From Betaproteobacteria bacterium (GTDB lineage: Bacteria > Pseudomonadota > Gammaproteobacteria > Burkholderiales > Rhodocyclaceae): a stretch of DNA of 7,344 nucleotides. Positions within the stretch are counted from its first letter, which is position 1. Each line of letters starts with the position of its first letter. Position numbers and translations under genes: made by a program. This document shows, piece by piece, positions 1 through 5,715 of this stretch. The notes beneath the pieces were generated by a model, which was given only the letters and a program-made list of their open reading frames with translations, searched no databases and had not been told where the DNA came from. The DNA is taken from the NCBI GenBank assembly GCA_025997075.1, contig BNUC01000160.1:1-7344 (forward strand), written 5' to 3'.

Positions 1-1
1 C

Positions 2-484
2 TACGCTGATAAGGGTATTCCGCTCCCGGACGGATGGCTGGTCGATGCTGAAGGTCAGCCAAGCAATGACGCTGAACATATCCGGCAAGGCGGCTGGATC
101 CTGCCCATTGGTGGCTACAAGGGATGGGGGCTAATCACCGTCATGGAAGTACTCGCCGGTGTATTGACCGGTGGCGCGCTGGGCCGGGACATCGTAGAAC
201 TTTATGGCGATACGACCAAGGCTCAAAAGATTGGTCACTTTGTCATCGCCATCAACATCGCCGCCTTCATGGAACTCGCTACGTTCAAGAGCCGGATGGA
301 TAGCTATATCCGCATGCTCAAGGCATCTGAACCGGCATCTGACACACAGGGCGTGATTATCCCGGGACAACGCGAATTCTGTAAGGAAAAAGAACAGCGA
401 CAAAATGGCCTGATGGTGAGTTGCAAAGTGGTAGATGACGTACTCGAAATTGCCCGTGAGTTGTCTATAGAACCTGATCTTTGA
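2..484 (+). CDS. Ldh2-family malate/L-lactate-type dehydrogenase, C-terminal part
   Basis: The reading frame is open from base 2 to the TGA at 482-484 and gives 160 residues. The start lies outside the window; family members are usually about 330-360 residues, so roughly half is missing. Visible family marks are the glycine-rich GGYKGWGL segment (visible residues 37-44), the following helix with MEVLAGVLTGGALG, and the C-terminal block with IIPGQRE, which matches the PGE/PGQ turn near the end of this family. These enzymes (malate/lactate dehydrogenase 2 fold, not the classical Rossmann LDH/MDH) are cytoplasmic and oxidise 2-hydroxy acids or reduce 2-oxo acids with NAD(P). Known members act on malate, lactate, sulfolactate, ureidoglycolate or diketogulonate, and the substrate here cannot be decided. 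It ends 25 bases before the RraA-like gene, so the two probably share a transcript. Family assignment is firm; substrate is open. Confidence 0.9.
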   Translation, partial: YADKGIPLPDGWLVDAEGQPSNDAEHIRQGGWILPIGGYKGWGLITVMEVLAGVLTGGALGRDIVELYGDTTKAQKIGHFVIAINIAAFMELATFKSRMDSYIRMLKASEPASDTQGVIIPGQREFCKEKEQRQNGLMVSCKVVDDVLEIARELSIEPDL

Positions 485-509
485 AAATTGCATCTGATGG
501 AGAATGATT

Positions 510-1217
510 ATGATTGACAGTGTGGCGACTACTCTCCGCGAGCGATTATTTGCACTGGATACCTCTTTGCTTAGTGACATCCTCGACGAGGCTGGATATC
601 AAAATCAGGTTGTTCTGGATGTACTGAAACCGCTTGATGCTTCCAGAAAGCTGGCCGGGCAAGTACTCACGGTGCGGGGTGGGCCGCGTGTGACTGTAGT
701 TAATCCGGGACCGACAATCACGAACCACGAAATAGATGTAGCGATCCAGCAAGGTACTGTCATTGTGATGGACACGGGGAGCTTTACGGCTGGGACCACA
801 ATGGGCGGGTTTGTGGCTACACAATTTCAACGTTTAGGCTGTGTCGGCGTAGTGACAGATGGCGCCGTTCGGGACGCAAGAGAAATTCGAGAGATTGGTT
901 TGCCTGTGTACTCGAAGTCCGTAACACCAATTAATGGCGCTCGACGCTTTTCATGGATCGAATTGAGAGGCCAAATCGTACTCCCCGGTCAGACAGGGCT
1001 TGCTGTAATTGTTGAGAATGGGGACTGGATTCTCGGCGATACTGATGGTTTGATAGTAATCCCTGGTGCAGTCGCGGAAGAAGTTGTCGCCATGTCTGAG
1101 GAGTTGGCGCGCATTGAGCGGCGGATTGCTGTAAAGATGAAAGCCGGAGGCGAGCGAGAAGCGGTTATGACCGCTCATCCTCGATTTAAACATGTTCAGT
1201 GCCTTCGCGGCAGATAG
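510..1217 (+). CDS. RraA-family protein, probable 2-oxo-acid (HMG/CHA-type) aldolase
   Basis: This is a 235-residue member of the RraA / 4-hydroxy-4-methyl-2-oxoglutarate aldolase family (once misnamed menaquinone methyltransferase). The core motif TDGAVRDAREI (about residues 116-126) holds the Arg-Asp pair that in class II pyruvate aldolases of this family handles the substrate and metal. Upstream, GTTMGGFVA (about 95-103) fits the glycine-rich substrate loop, and GDTDGLIVIP (about 176-185) is the usual family signature. Length is slightly above the common 200-230. I chose the ATG at 510 because GGAG at 499-502 is 7 bases upstream; the in-frame ATG at 504 lies only one base from that site. 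With these residues present, a catalytic aldolase or decarboxylase of 2-oxo acids is likelier than an RNase E regulator, and the Ldh2 neighbour supports a catabolic role. Cytoplasmic; exact substrate unknown. Confidence 0.87.
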   Translation: MIDSVATTLRERLFALDTSLLSDILDEAGYQNQVVLDVLKPLDASRKLAGQVLTVRGGPRVTVVNPGPTITNHEIDVAIQQGTVIVMDTGSFTAGTTMGGFVATQFQRLGCVGVVTDGAVRDAREIREIGLPVYSKSVTPINGARRFSWIELRGQIVLPGQTGLAVIVENGDWILGDTDGLIVIPGAVAEEVVAMSEELARIERRIAVKMKAGGEREAVMTAHPRFKHVQCLRGR

Positions 1218-1223
1218 TATAAT
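1195..1223 (+). promoter_or_regulatory. Candidate sigma-70 promoter for the TRAP operon
   Basis: A perfect TATAAT lies at 1218-1223, starting immediately after the stop codon (TAG, 1215-1217) of the RraA-like gene. A weak -35 match, TTCAGT (1195-1200), sits 17 bases upstream. The position, about 105 bases before the first binding-protein gene, fits a separate promoter for the transporter genes. The -35 box matches only half of the consensus, so an activator or a chance match is possible. Confidence 0.4.
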
Positions 1224-1288
1224 ATTGTTCATCCCTAAGCTTTCCAGAGGGTAACGCGCGTTTTTGTTTCATCGGAGATTAGTCCTTA

Positions 1289-1305
1289 ATCTGATTCATC
1301 TGATT
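1289..1305 (+). promoter_or_regulatory. Direct repeat, possible operator upstream of the first dctP
   Basis: The 8-mer ATCTGATT occurs twice with a 9-base period (1289-1296 and 1298-1305). Just upstream, GATTA (1277-1281) and TAATC (1287-1291) form a short inverted repeat. A related single copy, ATCTGACT, stands at the same distance from the start of the second binding-protein gene (2470-2477). The set could be a regulator site between promoter and ribosome binding site, but the motif is short and AT-rich, so chance or shared ancestry of the duplicated unit would also explain it. Confidence 0.22.
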
Positions 1306-1327
1306 TAAATAACGAAGGAGAAAAGTA

Positions 1328-2344
1328 ATGAAACGACGTGATTTGTTGAAAGCTGGCGGCGTTGCCGGAATTCTCGCGGCGGGGCAATTTGCCTTGGGAA
1401 CAAGCGCTGCTTTTGCTGCCGATAAAACCTGGAAATTGAAGCTTTGCCACGGTCTTGCGCCGGAACATCCGTATCAGCTCGGGTCTTTGGAATTTGGCCG
1501 TCTGATAAAAGAGTATACAAAAGGCAGAGTAACGCTCGAAGTATTTCCCAATGGACAGCTGGCTGGAAGTGAACGTGAAATGTATGAAGGTCTGCAAATG
1601 GGAACGCTCGACATGACCGCATCGACGGCTTCCGCTCTTGTTCCGTTCGATAAAAGTTGGGCTATTTTCGACTTGCCGTATCTGTTCAGGGACAAGCAGC
1701 ATGCTTACAAGGTACTGGACGGTGATTATGGTAAAGAAAAGTTGAAGAGCCTCGAAAAGGTCAACATAGTCGGTCTGGCGTTCTGGGAATGCGGGATGTT
1801 CAGCCCGGTTTATTCCGGAGCGCCTATCAAGAATCCCGGTGACATGAAGGGCAGGACCATTCGTACTATCGAGACACCTATAACCATGACATGGGTGGCG
1901 GCGCTCGGTGCGAATCCCGTCCCGATGGCATGGAGCGAAGTGTTCACCGCTATTCAGAATAAAACTGTTGATGGCACCTTGCTTCCGATGACGACCATCT
2001 ACTTCAGCAAGCTCTATACGGTAGCCAAAAACATTTCCCGTGTGGAGTCTACTTATCAGCCCTTACCACTGACGATCAGCAAGAAGACATGGGATACCAT
2101 GCCCGATGACATAAAGGCTTTGATGTATAAAGCCGCTATTGAGGCAAGGGATTACATGAGGAACCTGAATGCTCAGTTCGAGGATGAGAAAGCCAGAGTG
2201 ATGGCATCGGAAGGCGTCAATGTCATAAGCTATACTCCAGAGGAGAAAAAGCTCTGGATCGACGTGATACGGAAGGAAGCCTATCCCAATCTCATTCCCA
2301 AGTTTTTCTCCCAGGAAGAGGTTGCCCGCATTCAGGCGCTGTAA
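1328..2344 (+). CDS. dctP: TRAP transporter substrate-binding protein, DctP family (copy 1)
   Basis: This 338-residue periplasmic protein should capture an organic acid and deliver it to the DctQ/DctM membrane subunits encoded downstream. The N-terminus carries a twin-arginine type signal: KRRDLLK (residues 2-8), a hydrophobic stretch, and a likely cut after AFA (residue 30), suggesting Tat export in folded form. The DctP-family core is clear: FPNGQL (73-78), GDMKGRTIRT (171-180), where R179 fits the conserved carboxylate-binding arginine, and GANPVPMAWSEVF (194-206) with the ligand-side asparagine. The segment usually reading GFR is CGM here (155-157), and the usual DGQEN is DGTLL (215-219), so the ligand pocket is not that of textbook C4-dicarboxylate or sialic acid binders. 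The start is supported by GGAG at 1317-1320, 7 bases upstream. It has a close tandem paralogue immediately downstream. Confidence 0.93.
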   Translation: MKRRDLLKAGGVAGILAAGQFALGTSAAFAADKTWKLKLCHGLAPEHPYQLGSLEFGRLIKEYTKGRVTLEVFPNGQLAGSEREMYEGLQMGTLDMTASTASALVPFDKSWAIFDLPYLFRDKQHAYKVLDGDYGKEKLKSLEKVNIVGLAFWECGMFSPVYSGAPIKNPGDMKGRTIRTIETPITMTWVAALGANPVPMAWSEVFTAIQNKTVDGTLLPMTTIYFSKLYTVAKNISRVESTYQPLPLTISKKTWDTMPDDIKALMYKAAIEARDYMRNLNAQFEDEKARVMASEGVNVISYTPEEKKLWIDVIRKEAYPNLIPKFFSQEEVARIQAL

Positions 2345-2358
2345 GGCAAGTACTGAAA

Positions 2359-2409
2359 GCATGAAGATGTACACATATTAAAATGTGATGCATCTTCATG
2401 TGTTTTTTT
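2359..2409 (+). terminator. Stem-loop with T-run after dctP copy 1
   Basis: CATGAAGATG (2360-2369) pairs perfectly with CATCTTCATG (2391-2400). An inner CACAT/ATGTG stem (2372-2376 with 2383-2387) extends it, and TGTTTTTTTG follows directly. This has the form of a Rho-independent terminator. Because dctQ and dctM lie downstream in the same direction, it may act as a partial terminator or as a 3' stabiliser that keeps binding-protein mRNA in excess over the membrane subunits. Confidence 0.75.
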
Positions 2410-2499
2410 GATAAGCAGATAGATCTGTCGGCGCGCATCGATACATTTTTAGCGTAGAAACGCCCATCAATCTGACTTAACCAGCAAAGGAGAATAGTG

Positions 2500-3516
2500 A
2501 TGAAACGACGTGATTTGTTGAAAGTTGGTGGAGTTGCCGGAATTCTTGCGGCGGGACAATTTGCCTTGGGTACCTGCTCTACCTTTGCCGCCGACAAAAC
2601 CTGGAAATTGAAGCTCTGTCACGGTCTCGCGCCAGAACACCCCTATCAACTCGGGTCTCTGGAATTTGGCAGATTGATCAAAGAGTATACGAACGGCAGA
2701 GTGACGGTCGAAGTATTTCCCAATGGGCAGTTGGCCGCAAGTGAGCGCGAAATGTATGAAGGTCTGCAAATGGGAACGCTTGATATGACCGCATCGACCG
2801 CTGCGGCTCTCGTCCCGTTCGACAGCAGTTGGGCTATTTTCGGTATGCCGTATCTGTTCAGGGATAAGCCGCATGCGCACAAGGTTTTGGATGGCGATTT
2901 TGGCACGGAGAAACTAAAGAGTCTCGAAAGATTCAATATTATCGGCCTGGCTTTCTGGGAAAACGGAATGAACCACTTGGTGTATTCCGGCGCGCCTATC
3001 AAGAATCCTGGCGACATGAAGGGCAGGACCATTCGCACCATTGAAACTCCGATAACTGTGGCGTGGGTAGCGGCGCTTGGCGCGAATCCTGTCCCAATGG
3101 CGTGGAGTGAAGTGTTTACCGCCATTCAGAACAAAACTGTCGATGGCACAATACTCCCGCTACCGACTATCTACTTCAACAAGATATATACGGTAGCCAA
3201 AAATATTTCTATGATAGATGTTTTTTATCAGCCCTTGCCCTTGACTATCAGCAAGAAAACTTGGGATACCATGCCCGACGACATAAGGGCGCTGATGTAC
3301 AAAGCCGCTTTTGAGGCAAGGACTTACATAAGGGACGCAACTGCCAAGTTAGAAGAAAAAGCTGCCAGGGAAATGGCGTCGGAAGGGGTCAATGTCATAA
3401 GCTATACTCCCGAGGAGAAAAAGCTTTGGATTGACGCAATAGAAAAGCAAGCCTATCCCCAGCTTGTACCCAAGTTCTTTCCCAAGGAAGAGATTGCCCG
3501 CGTTCAGGCTCAGTAA
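2500..3516 (+). CDS. dctP: TRAP transporter substrate-binding protein, DctP family (copy 2)
   Basis: This is a 338-residue tandem paralogue of the preceding gene, about 83% identical by hand alignment with no gaps. It keeps the twin-arginine signal KRRDLLK, a likely cut after TFA (residue 30), R179 in GRTIRT, and GANPVPMAWSEVF (194-206). Differences cluster at 155-160 (NGMNHL against CGMFSP), at 238-242 (MIDVF against RVEST) and in a C-terminal helix at 271-291. The first two lie where TRAP binding proteins contact or close over ligand, so a different ligand preference is plausible. The ATG at 2500 is preferred over the adjacent GTG at 2497 because AAGGAG (2487-2492) is then 7 bases away, as in copy 1, and the protein lengths agree. 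It may share DctQM with copy 1. Confidence 0.93.
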   Translation: MKRRDLLKVGGVAGILAAGQFALGTCSTFAADKTWKLKLCHGLAPEHPYQLGSLEFGRLIKEYTNGRVTVEVFPNGQLAASEREMYEGLQMGTLDMTASTAAALVPFDSSWAIFGMPYLFRDKPHAHKVLDGDFGTEKLKSLERFNIIGLAFWENGMNHLVYSGAPIKNPGDMKGRTIRTIETPITVAWVAALGANPVPMAWSEVFTAIQNKTVDGTILPLPTIYFNKIYTVAKNISMIDVFYQPLPLTISKKTWDTMPDDIRALMYKAAFEARTYIRDATAKLEEKAAREMASEGVNVISYTPEEKKLWIDAIEKQAYPQLVPKFFPKEEIARVQAQ

Positions 3517-3544
3517 ATAGCTGGTTGTATGACAAGTACCAAGA

Positions 3545-3600
3545 GCATGAAGATGTGCGCAGCTATCTGTAAGAAATGGTGCATCTTCATGCCTGTTTTT
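3545..3600 (+). terminator. Stem-loop with T-run after dctP copy 2
   Basis: GCATGAAGATG (3545-3555) pairs perfectly over 11 bases with CATCTTCATGC (3582-3592), followed by CTGTTTTT. The arms are the same as in the hairpin after copy 1, while the loop has diverged completely, so the stem appears to be under selection. It sits between the binding protein and dctQ, where partial termination or mRNA stabilisation would set a high ratio of binding protein to membrane subunits. Confidence 0.7.
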
Positions 3601-3650
3601 AGAGACATTATGAGAAGTAGAAATGTAATTCGGCGGAAGAGGTGAATTCG

Positions 3651-4208
3651 ATGAGTCCAGCAGATCAGAGAGACGAGAAAAAATTTCAGAGGAACGTGTT
3701 TGTTCTGGATAGATTGATGACCTATATCGAAAATTTCATCAGCATCCTGTGTTTTTCCGCAATGGTTGTTCTGGTACTAACAGGAATAGCTTCCAGATTT
3801 ATATTTCACATTCCGTTTATGTGGCTGGAGGAAGCTTCTCGTTACCTGATGGTGGCTGGCGTATATGTTGGTGTGAGCATGGGAATCAGGGAAAAAGCAC
3901 ATTTGGGACTTACGTTTGTTGTGGATTTGCTTTCGCCAAAGCCTCAAAAATTGCTGCGAATGGCTCTTAATGCCTTATTGATTTTTTTGTGTTTGTATTT
4001 TTCCTATTACACCATCTCATTTATGTATCAGGTACAGACAAACGGTCAGTCTACACCCGCGATGCAATTCCCGATGTGGATTGTCTATATTCCGATGGGT
4101 ATAGGTTTTATATTCGGCGCAATTCGAGGCATGATGGTCTTCTGGAACGATTTTATTTGCAAAGATCATATTCTGTCATATAGCGATGACGAAGTGCAGG
4201 CTAATTAG
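3651..4208 (+). CDS. dctQ: TRAP transporter small permease subunit DctQ
   Basis: This 185-residue inner-membrane protein has the four-helix pattern of the DctQ family: helices at about 27-50, 64-80, 104-127 and 141-165, with a polar N-terminus. The family mark FMWLEEASRYL (56-66) precedes helix 2, and REKAHLGL (80-87) follows it. DctQ forms the membrane complex with DctM and helps couple binding-protein docking to transport. The ATG at 3651 is preferred because GAAGAGG (3636-3642) lies 8 bases upstream; the in-frame GTG at 3642 would overlap that ribosome binding site. The gene is distinctly AT-rich and follows the second hairpin. The dctM start lies 35 bases after its stop, so the two are surely co-transcribed. 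Sequence identity among DctQ proteins is generally low, so the call rests on topology, the WxEE motif and position. Confidence 0.9.
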   Translation: MSPADQRDEKKFQRNVFVLDRLMTYIENFISILCFSAMVVLVLTGIASRFIFHIPFMWLEEASRYLMVAGVYVGVSMGIREKAHLGLTFVVDLLSPKPQKLLRMALNALLIFLCLYFSYYTISFMYQVQTNGQSTPAMQFPMWIVYIPMGIGFIFGAIRGMMVFWNDFICKDHILSYSDDEVQAN

Positions 4209-4243
4209 ACGTGCGTACAATCGACATCATATAGAGGTGCAAC

Positions 4244-5524
4244 ATGCTGGTCGCAGTGATTTTTGGTGTATTTTTCTTTCTGGTTATCGCAGGTCTTCCC
4301 ATATCTTTTTCCTTGGCTTTGGGTGCGATCGTGCCTTTGATCATATTCAAGGATATGACGATGGCTGTTGTCATCCAGAAATTTTTTACATCGACCAATT
4401 CATACGGGTTGATGGCGATTCCATTTTTCATGATTGCTGGTGGCCTTCTGGACAAAGGTGGAGTATCGAAGCGACTCGTCAACCTGGCCAATGCGCTGAT
4501 GGGCTGGCTACCTGGGGGCTTGGCGGTCGTGGTGTTTCTGGCATCCGCTTTTTTTGGGGCTATCTCCGGATCGGCGGTTGCCACGGTGGTGGCCATCGGC
4601 TCCATTATGCTGCCGACGATGAAGGAAAAAGGATATGATATCCGCTTTACTCTATCCACCATCGCCAGCGCTGGTTATCTGGGGGTTATTGTTCCACCCA
4701 GTATTCCAATGGTTTTATATGGACTATCCACCGGGGTATCGGTAGGTGATGTTTTTCTCGGAGGCTTCATCCCCGGTTTTTTGCTGGCCGGCGGTATGGC
4801 AGTGTACTCCGTTATCTATGGAATCAAGCATAAAGAGATACAGCGTGATAAGTTCTCCATAGTCGAACTGAGGAAAGCCTTTATAAGCTCGATTTGGGCG
4901 CTGATCATGCCTGGCATCGTGCTTGGCGGCATTTACGGTGGAGTGTTTACTCCGACGGAAGCTGCGGCGGTCTCGGTAGCTTATGGTTTGTTCATAGGAT
5001 TTTTCGTTTACAGAGAACTCAATCCTAATATGCTGTTCAAAATCATGCGCTCTTCGATCATTACGTCAGCCATGATTATGTTTGTCTGCGCTGCCGCGTC
5101 ATGCTTCGCTTATGTTCTGGCCCTGGAGTCCGTCCCGACGCAGATCGCCGATTATTTGGTTCAAATTTGCAGTAGTCAATTCCAGTTCTGGGCAGTAGTG
5201 ACAACCTTTTTACTGGTGGTGGGCATGGTCATGGATGTCCCTCCGGCGATTTTGATCCTGGCCCCATTGCTGGCCCCGGTCGCTACACGTTTTGGAATTG
5301 ATCCAATAACGTTTGGGGTCATCATGATCATAAACCTGGGTATCGGCATGGTGACTCCGCCTGTCGGCATGAATATGTTTGTTGCGGCTGGATTGGCCAA
5401 AATGAAGGCGAGTGATGTCATAACCAGGCATTTATTTATATATATGTTCCTTTCACTTGTGGTTATGGTTGTGCTGATGGTATTTCCGGAGATTATTCTG
5501 TTCCTTCCAAACCTGGGGAAATAG
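4244..5524 (+). CDS. dctM: TRAP transporter large permease subunit DctM
   Basis: This 426-residue polytopic protein is the translocating subunit, a cation-coupled (usually Na+) organic-acid importer. Length matches the family norm of about 425-430. Characteristic motifs occur in order: AFFGAISGSAVATV (102-115), VPPSIPMVLYG (150-160), GVFTPTEAAAV (233-243), VMDVPPAILIL (329-339) and GIGMVTPPVGMNMFV (366-380). The two GxxTP-type segments correspond to the inverted-repeat hairpin regions that line the substrate and Na+ sites in this fold. Hydrophobic segments run along the whole length, consistent with about 11-12 helices. AGAGG (4233-4237) lies 6 bases before the ATG. It follows dctQ closely and has a stem-loop after it, so it is probably the last gene of the TRAP transcript. 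The transported compound is unknown. Confidence 0.95.
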   Translation: MLVAVIFGVFFFLVIAGLPISFSLALGAIVPLIIFKDMTMAVVIQKFFTSTNSYGLMAIPFFMIAGGLLDKGGVSKRLVNLANALMGWLPGGLAVVVFLASAFFGAISGSAVATVVAIGSIMLPTMKEKGYDIRFTLSTIASAGYLGVIVPPSIPMVLYGLSTGVSVGDVFLGGFIPGFLLAGGMAVYSVIYGIKHKEIQRDKFSIVELRKAFISSIWALIMPGIVLGGIYGGVFTPTEAAAVSVAYGLFIGFFVYRELNPNMLFKIMRSSIITSAMIMFVCAAASCFAYVLALESVPTQIADYLVQICSSQFQFWAVVTTFLLVVGMVMDVPPAILILAPLLAPVATRFGIDPITFGVIMIINLGIGMVTPPVGMNMFVAAGLAKMKASDVITRHLFIYMFLSLVVMVVLMVFPEIILFLPNLGK

Positions 5525-5566
5525 ACTTGGAATGTTTATGACCTGCGGCAATGAAAGAAGATGCTC

Positions 5567-5599
5567 AGCAAAGGGTGATTGTTCCACTCCCCCTTTGCT
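5567..5599 (+). terminator. Stem-loop downstream of dctM, possible terminator
   Basis: AGCAAAGGG (5567-5575) pairs perfectly with CCCTTTGCT (5591-5599) around a 15-base loop, 42 bases after the dctM stop. There is no clean T-run after it, only a mixed pyrimidine stretch and TTTAATTTT about 20 bases on. It may end the TRAP transcript or protect its 3' end; the rest of the 191-base gap to the next gene is AT-rich and holds no other gene I can see. Confidence 0.45.
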
Positions 5600-5653
5600 A
5601 CCCCTACATGCAGCCTATTTAATTTTCTCATAACAAGTATGTGCAAGTTATTC

Positions 5654-5680
5654 TTGTAGATCAGTGGCTGTCGATGTAAT
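5654..5680 (+). promoter_or_regulatory. Weak candidate promoter for the Bug gene
   Basis: TTGTAG (5654-5659) and TGTAAT (5675-5680) are spaced by 15 bases, shorter than the ideal 17. A second -10-like CATAAT lies at 5681-5686. The stem-loop after dctM suggests the Bug gene needs its own promoter, and this is the best match in the gap, but it is poor. Confidence 0.2.
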
Positions 5681-5715
5681 CATAATGAAATTTTTTAAAG
5701 AGGAAAGAGAGAAAA

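Larger units (their letters stand above)
1299..3600 (+). repeat. Tandem duplication: leader, dctP and hairpin, two diverged units
   Basis: Unit 1 (about 1299-2409) and unit 2 (about 2471-3600) have the same layout: a TCTGATTTAA-like segment 29 bases before the ATG, an AAGGAG site 7 bases from the start, a 338-codon dctP gene, and a stem-loop with a GCATGAAGATG arm. The coding parts align without a gap at a constant 1172-base offset. The second hairpin is offset by 1186 because of about 14 extra bases after the stop. The duplication therefore included flanking control sequence and is old enough for many silent and amino-acid changes. Confidence 0.85.

Noticed and set aside
131..580. Long minus-strand frame opposite the Ldh2 gene
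   Set aside because: It lies antisense to a clear Ldh2 gene, has no recognisable domain and no good ribosome binding site.
1233..1268. Terminator after the RraA-like gene (CCCT/AGGG stem and a TTTTTGTTT run)
   Set aside because: The stem is only 4 bases with an 11-base loop, and the T-run is separated from it by about 9 bases; too weak to call.
1286..1702. Minus-strand frames opposite dctP copy 1, repeated opposite copy 2 (2467-2880)
   Set aside because: Their similarity to each other follows from the duplication of the sense gene; they have no independent coding evidence.
2408..2450. Promoter for dctP copy 2 starting with TTGATA at 2408
   Set aside because: No -10-like hexamer lies at a workable distance; the nearest candidate is about 28 bases away.
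2565..2590. Cysteine 26 in the signal region of dctP copy 2 as a lipoprotein lipobox
   Set aside because: The residues before it are L-G-T, and Thr at -1 is not accepted by the usual lipobox; copy 1 lacks the Cys and a normal signal cut after residue 30 is available.
3642..3650. GTG at 3642 as the dctQ start
   Set aside because: It overlaps the ribosome binding site GAAGAGG that is correctly spaced for ATG 3651.
4186..4638. Plus-strand frame overlapping dctM in another register
   Set aside because: It is a shadow of the strongly supported dctM frame and its translation shows no membrane or domain pattern.
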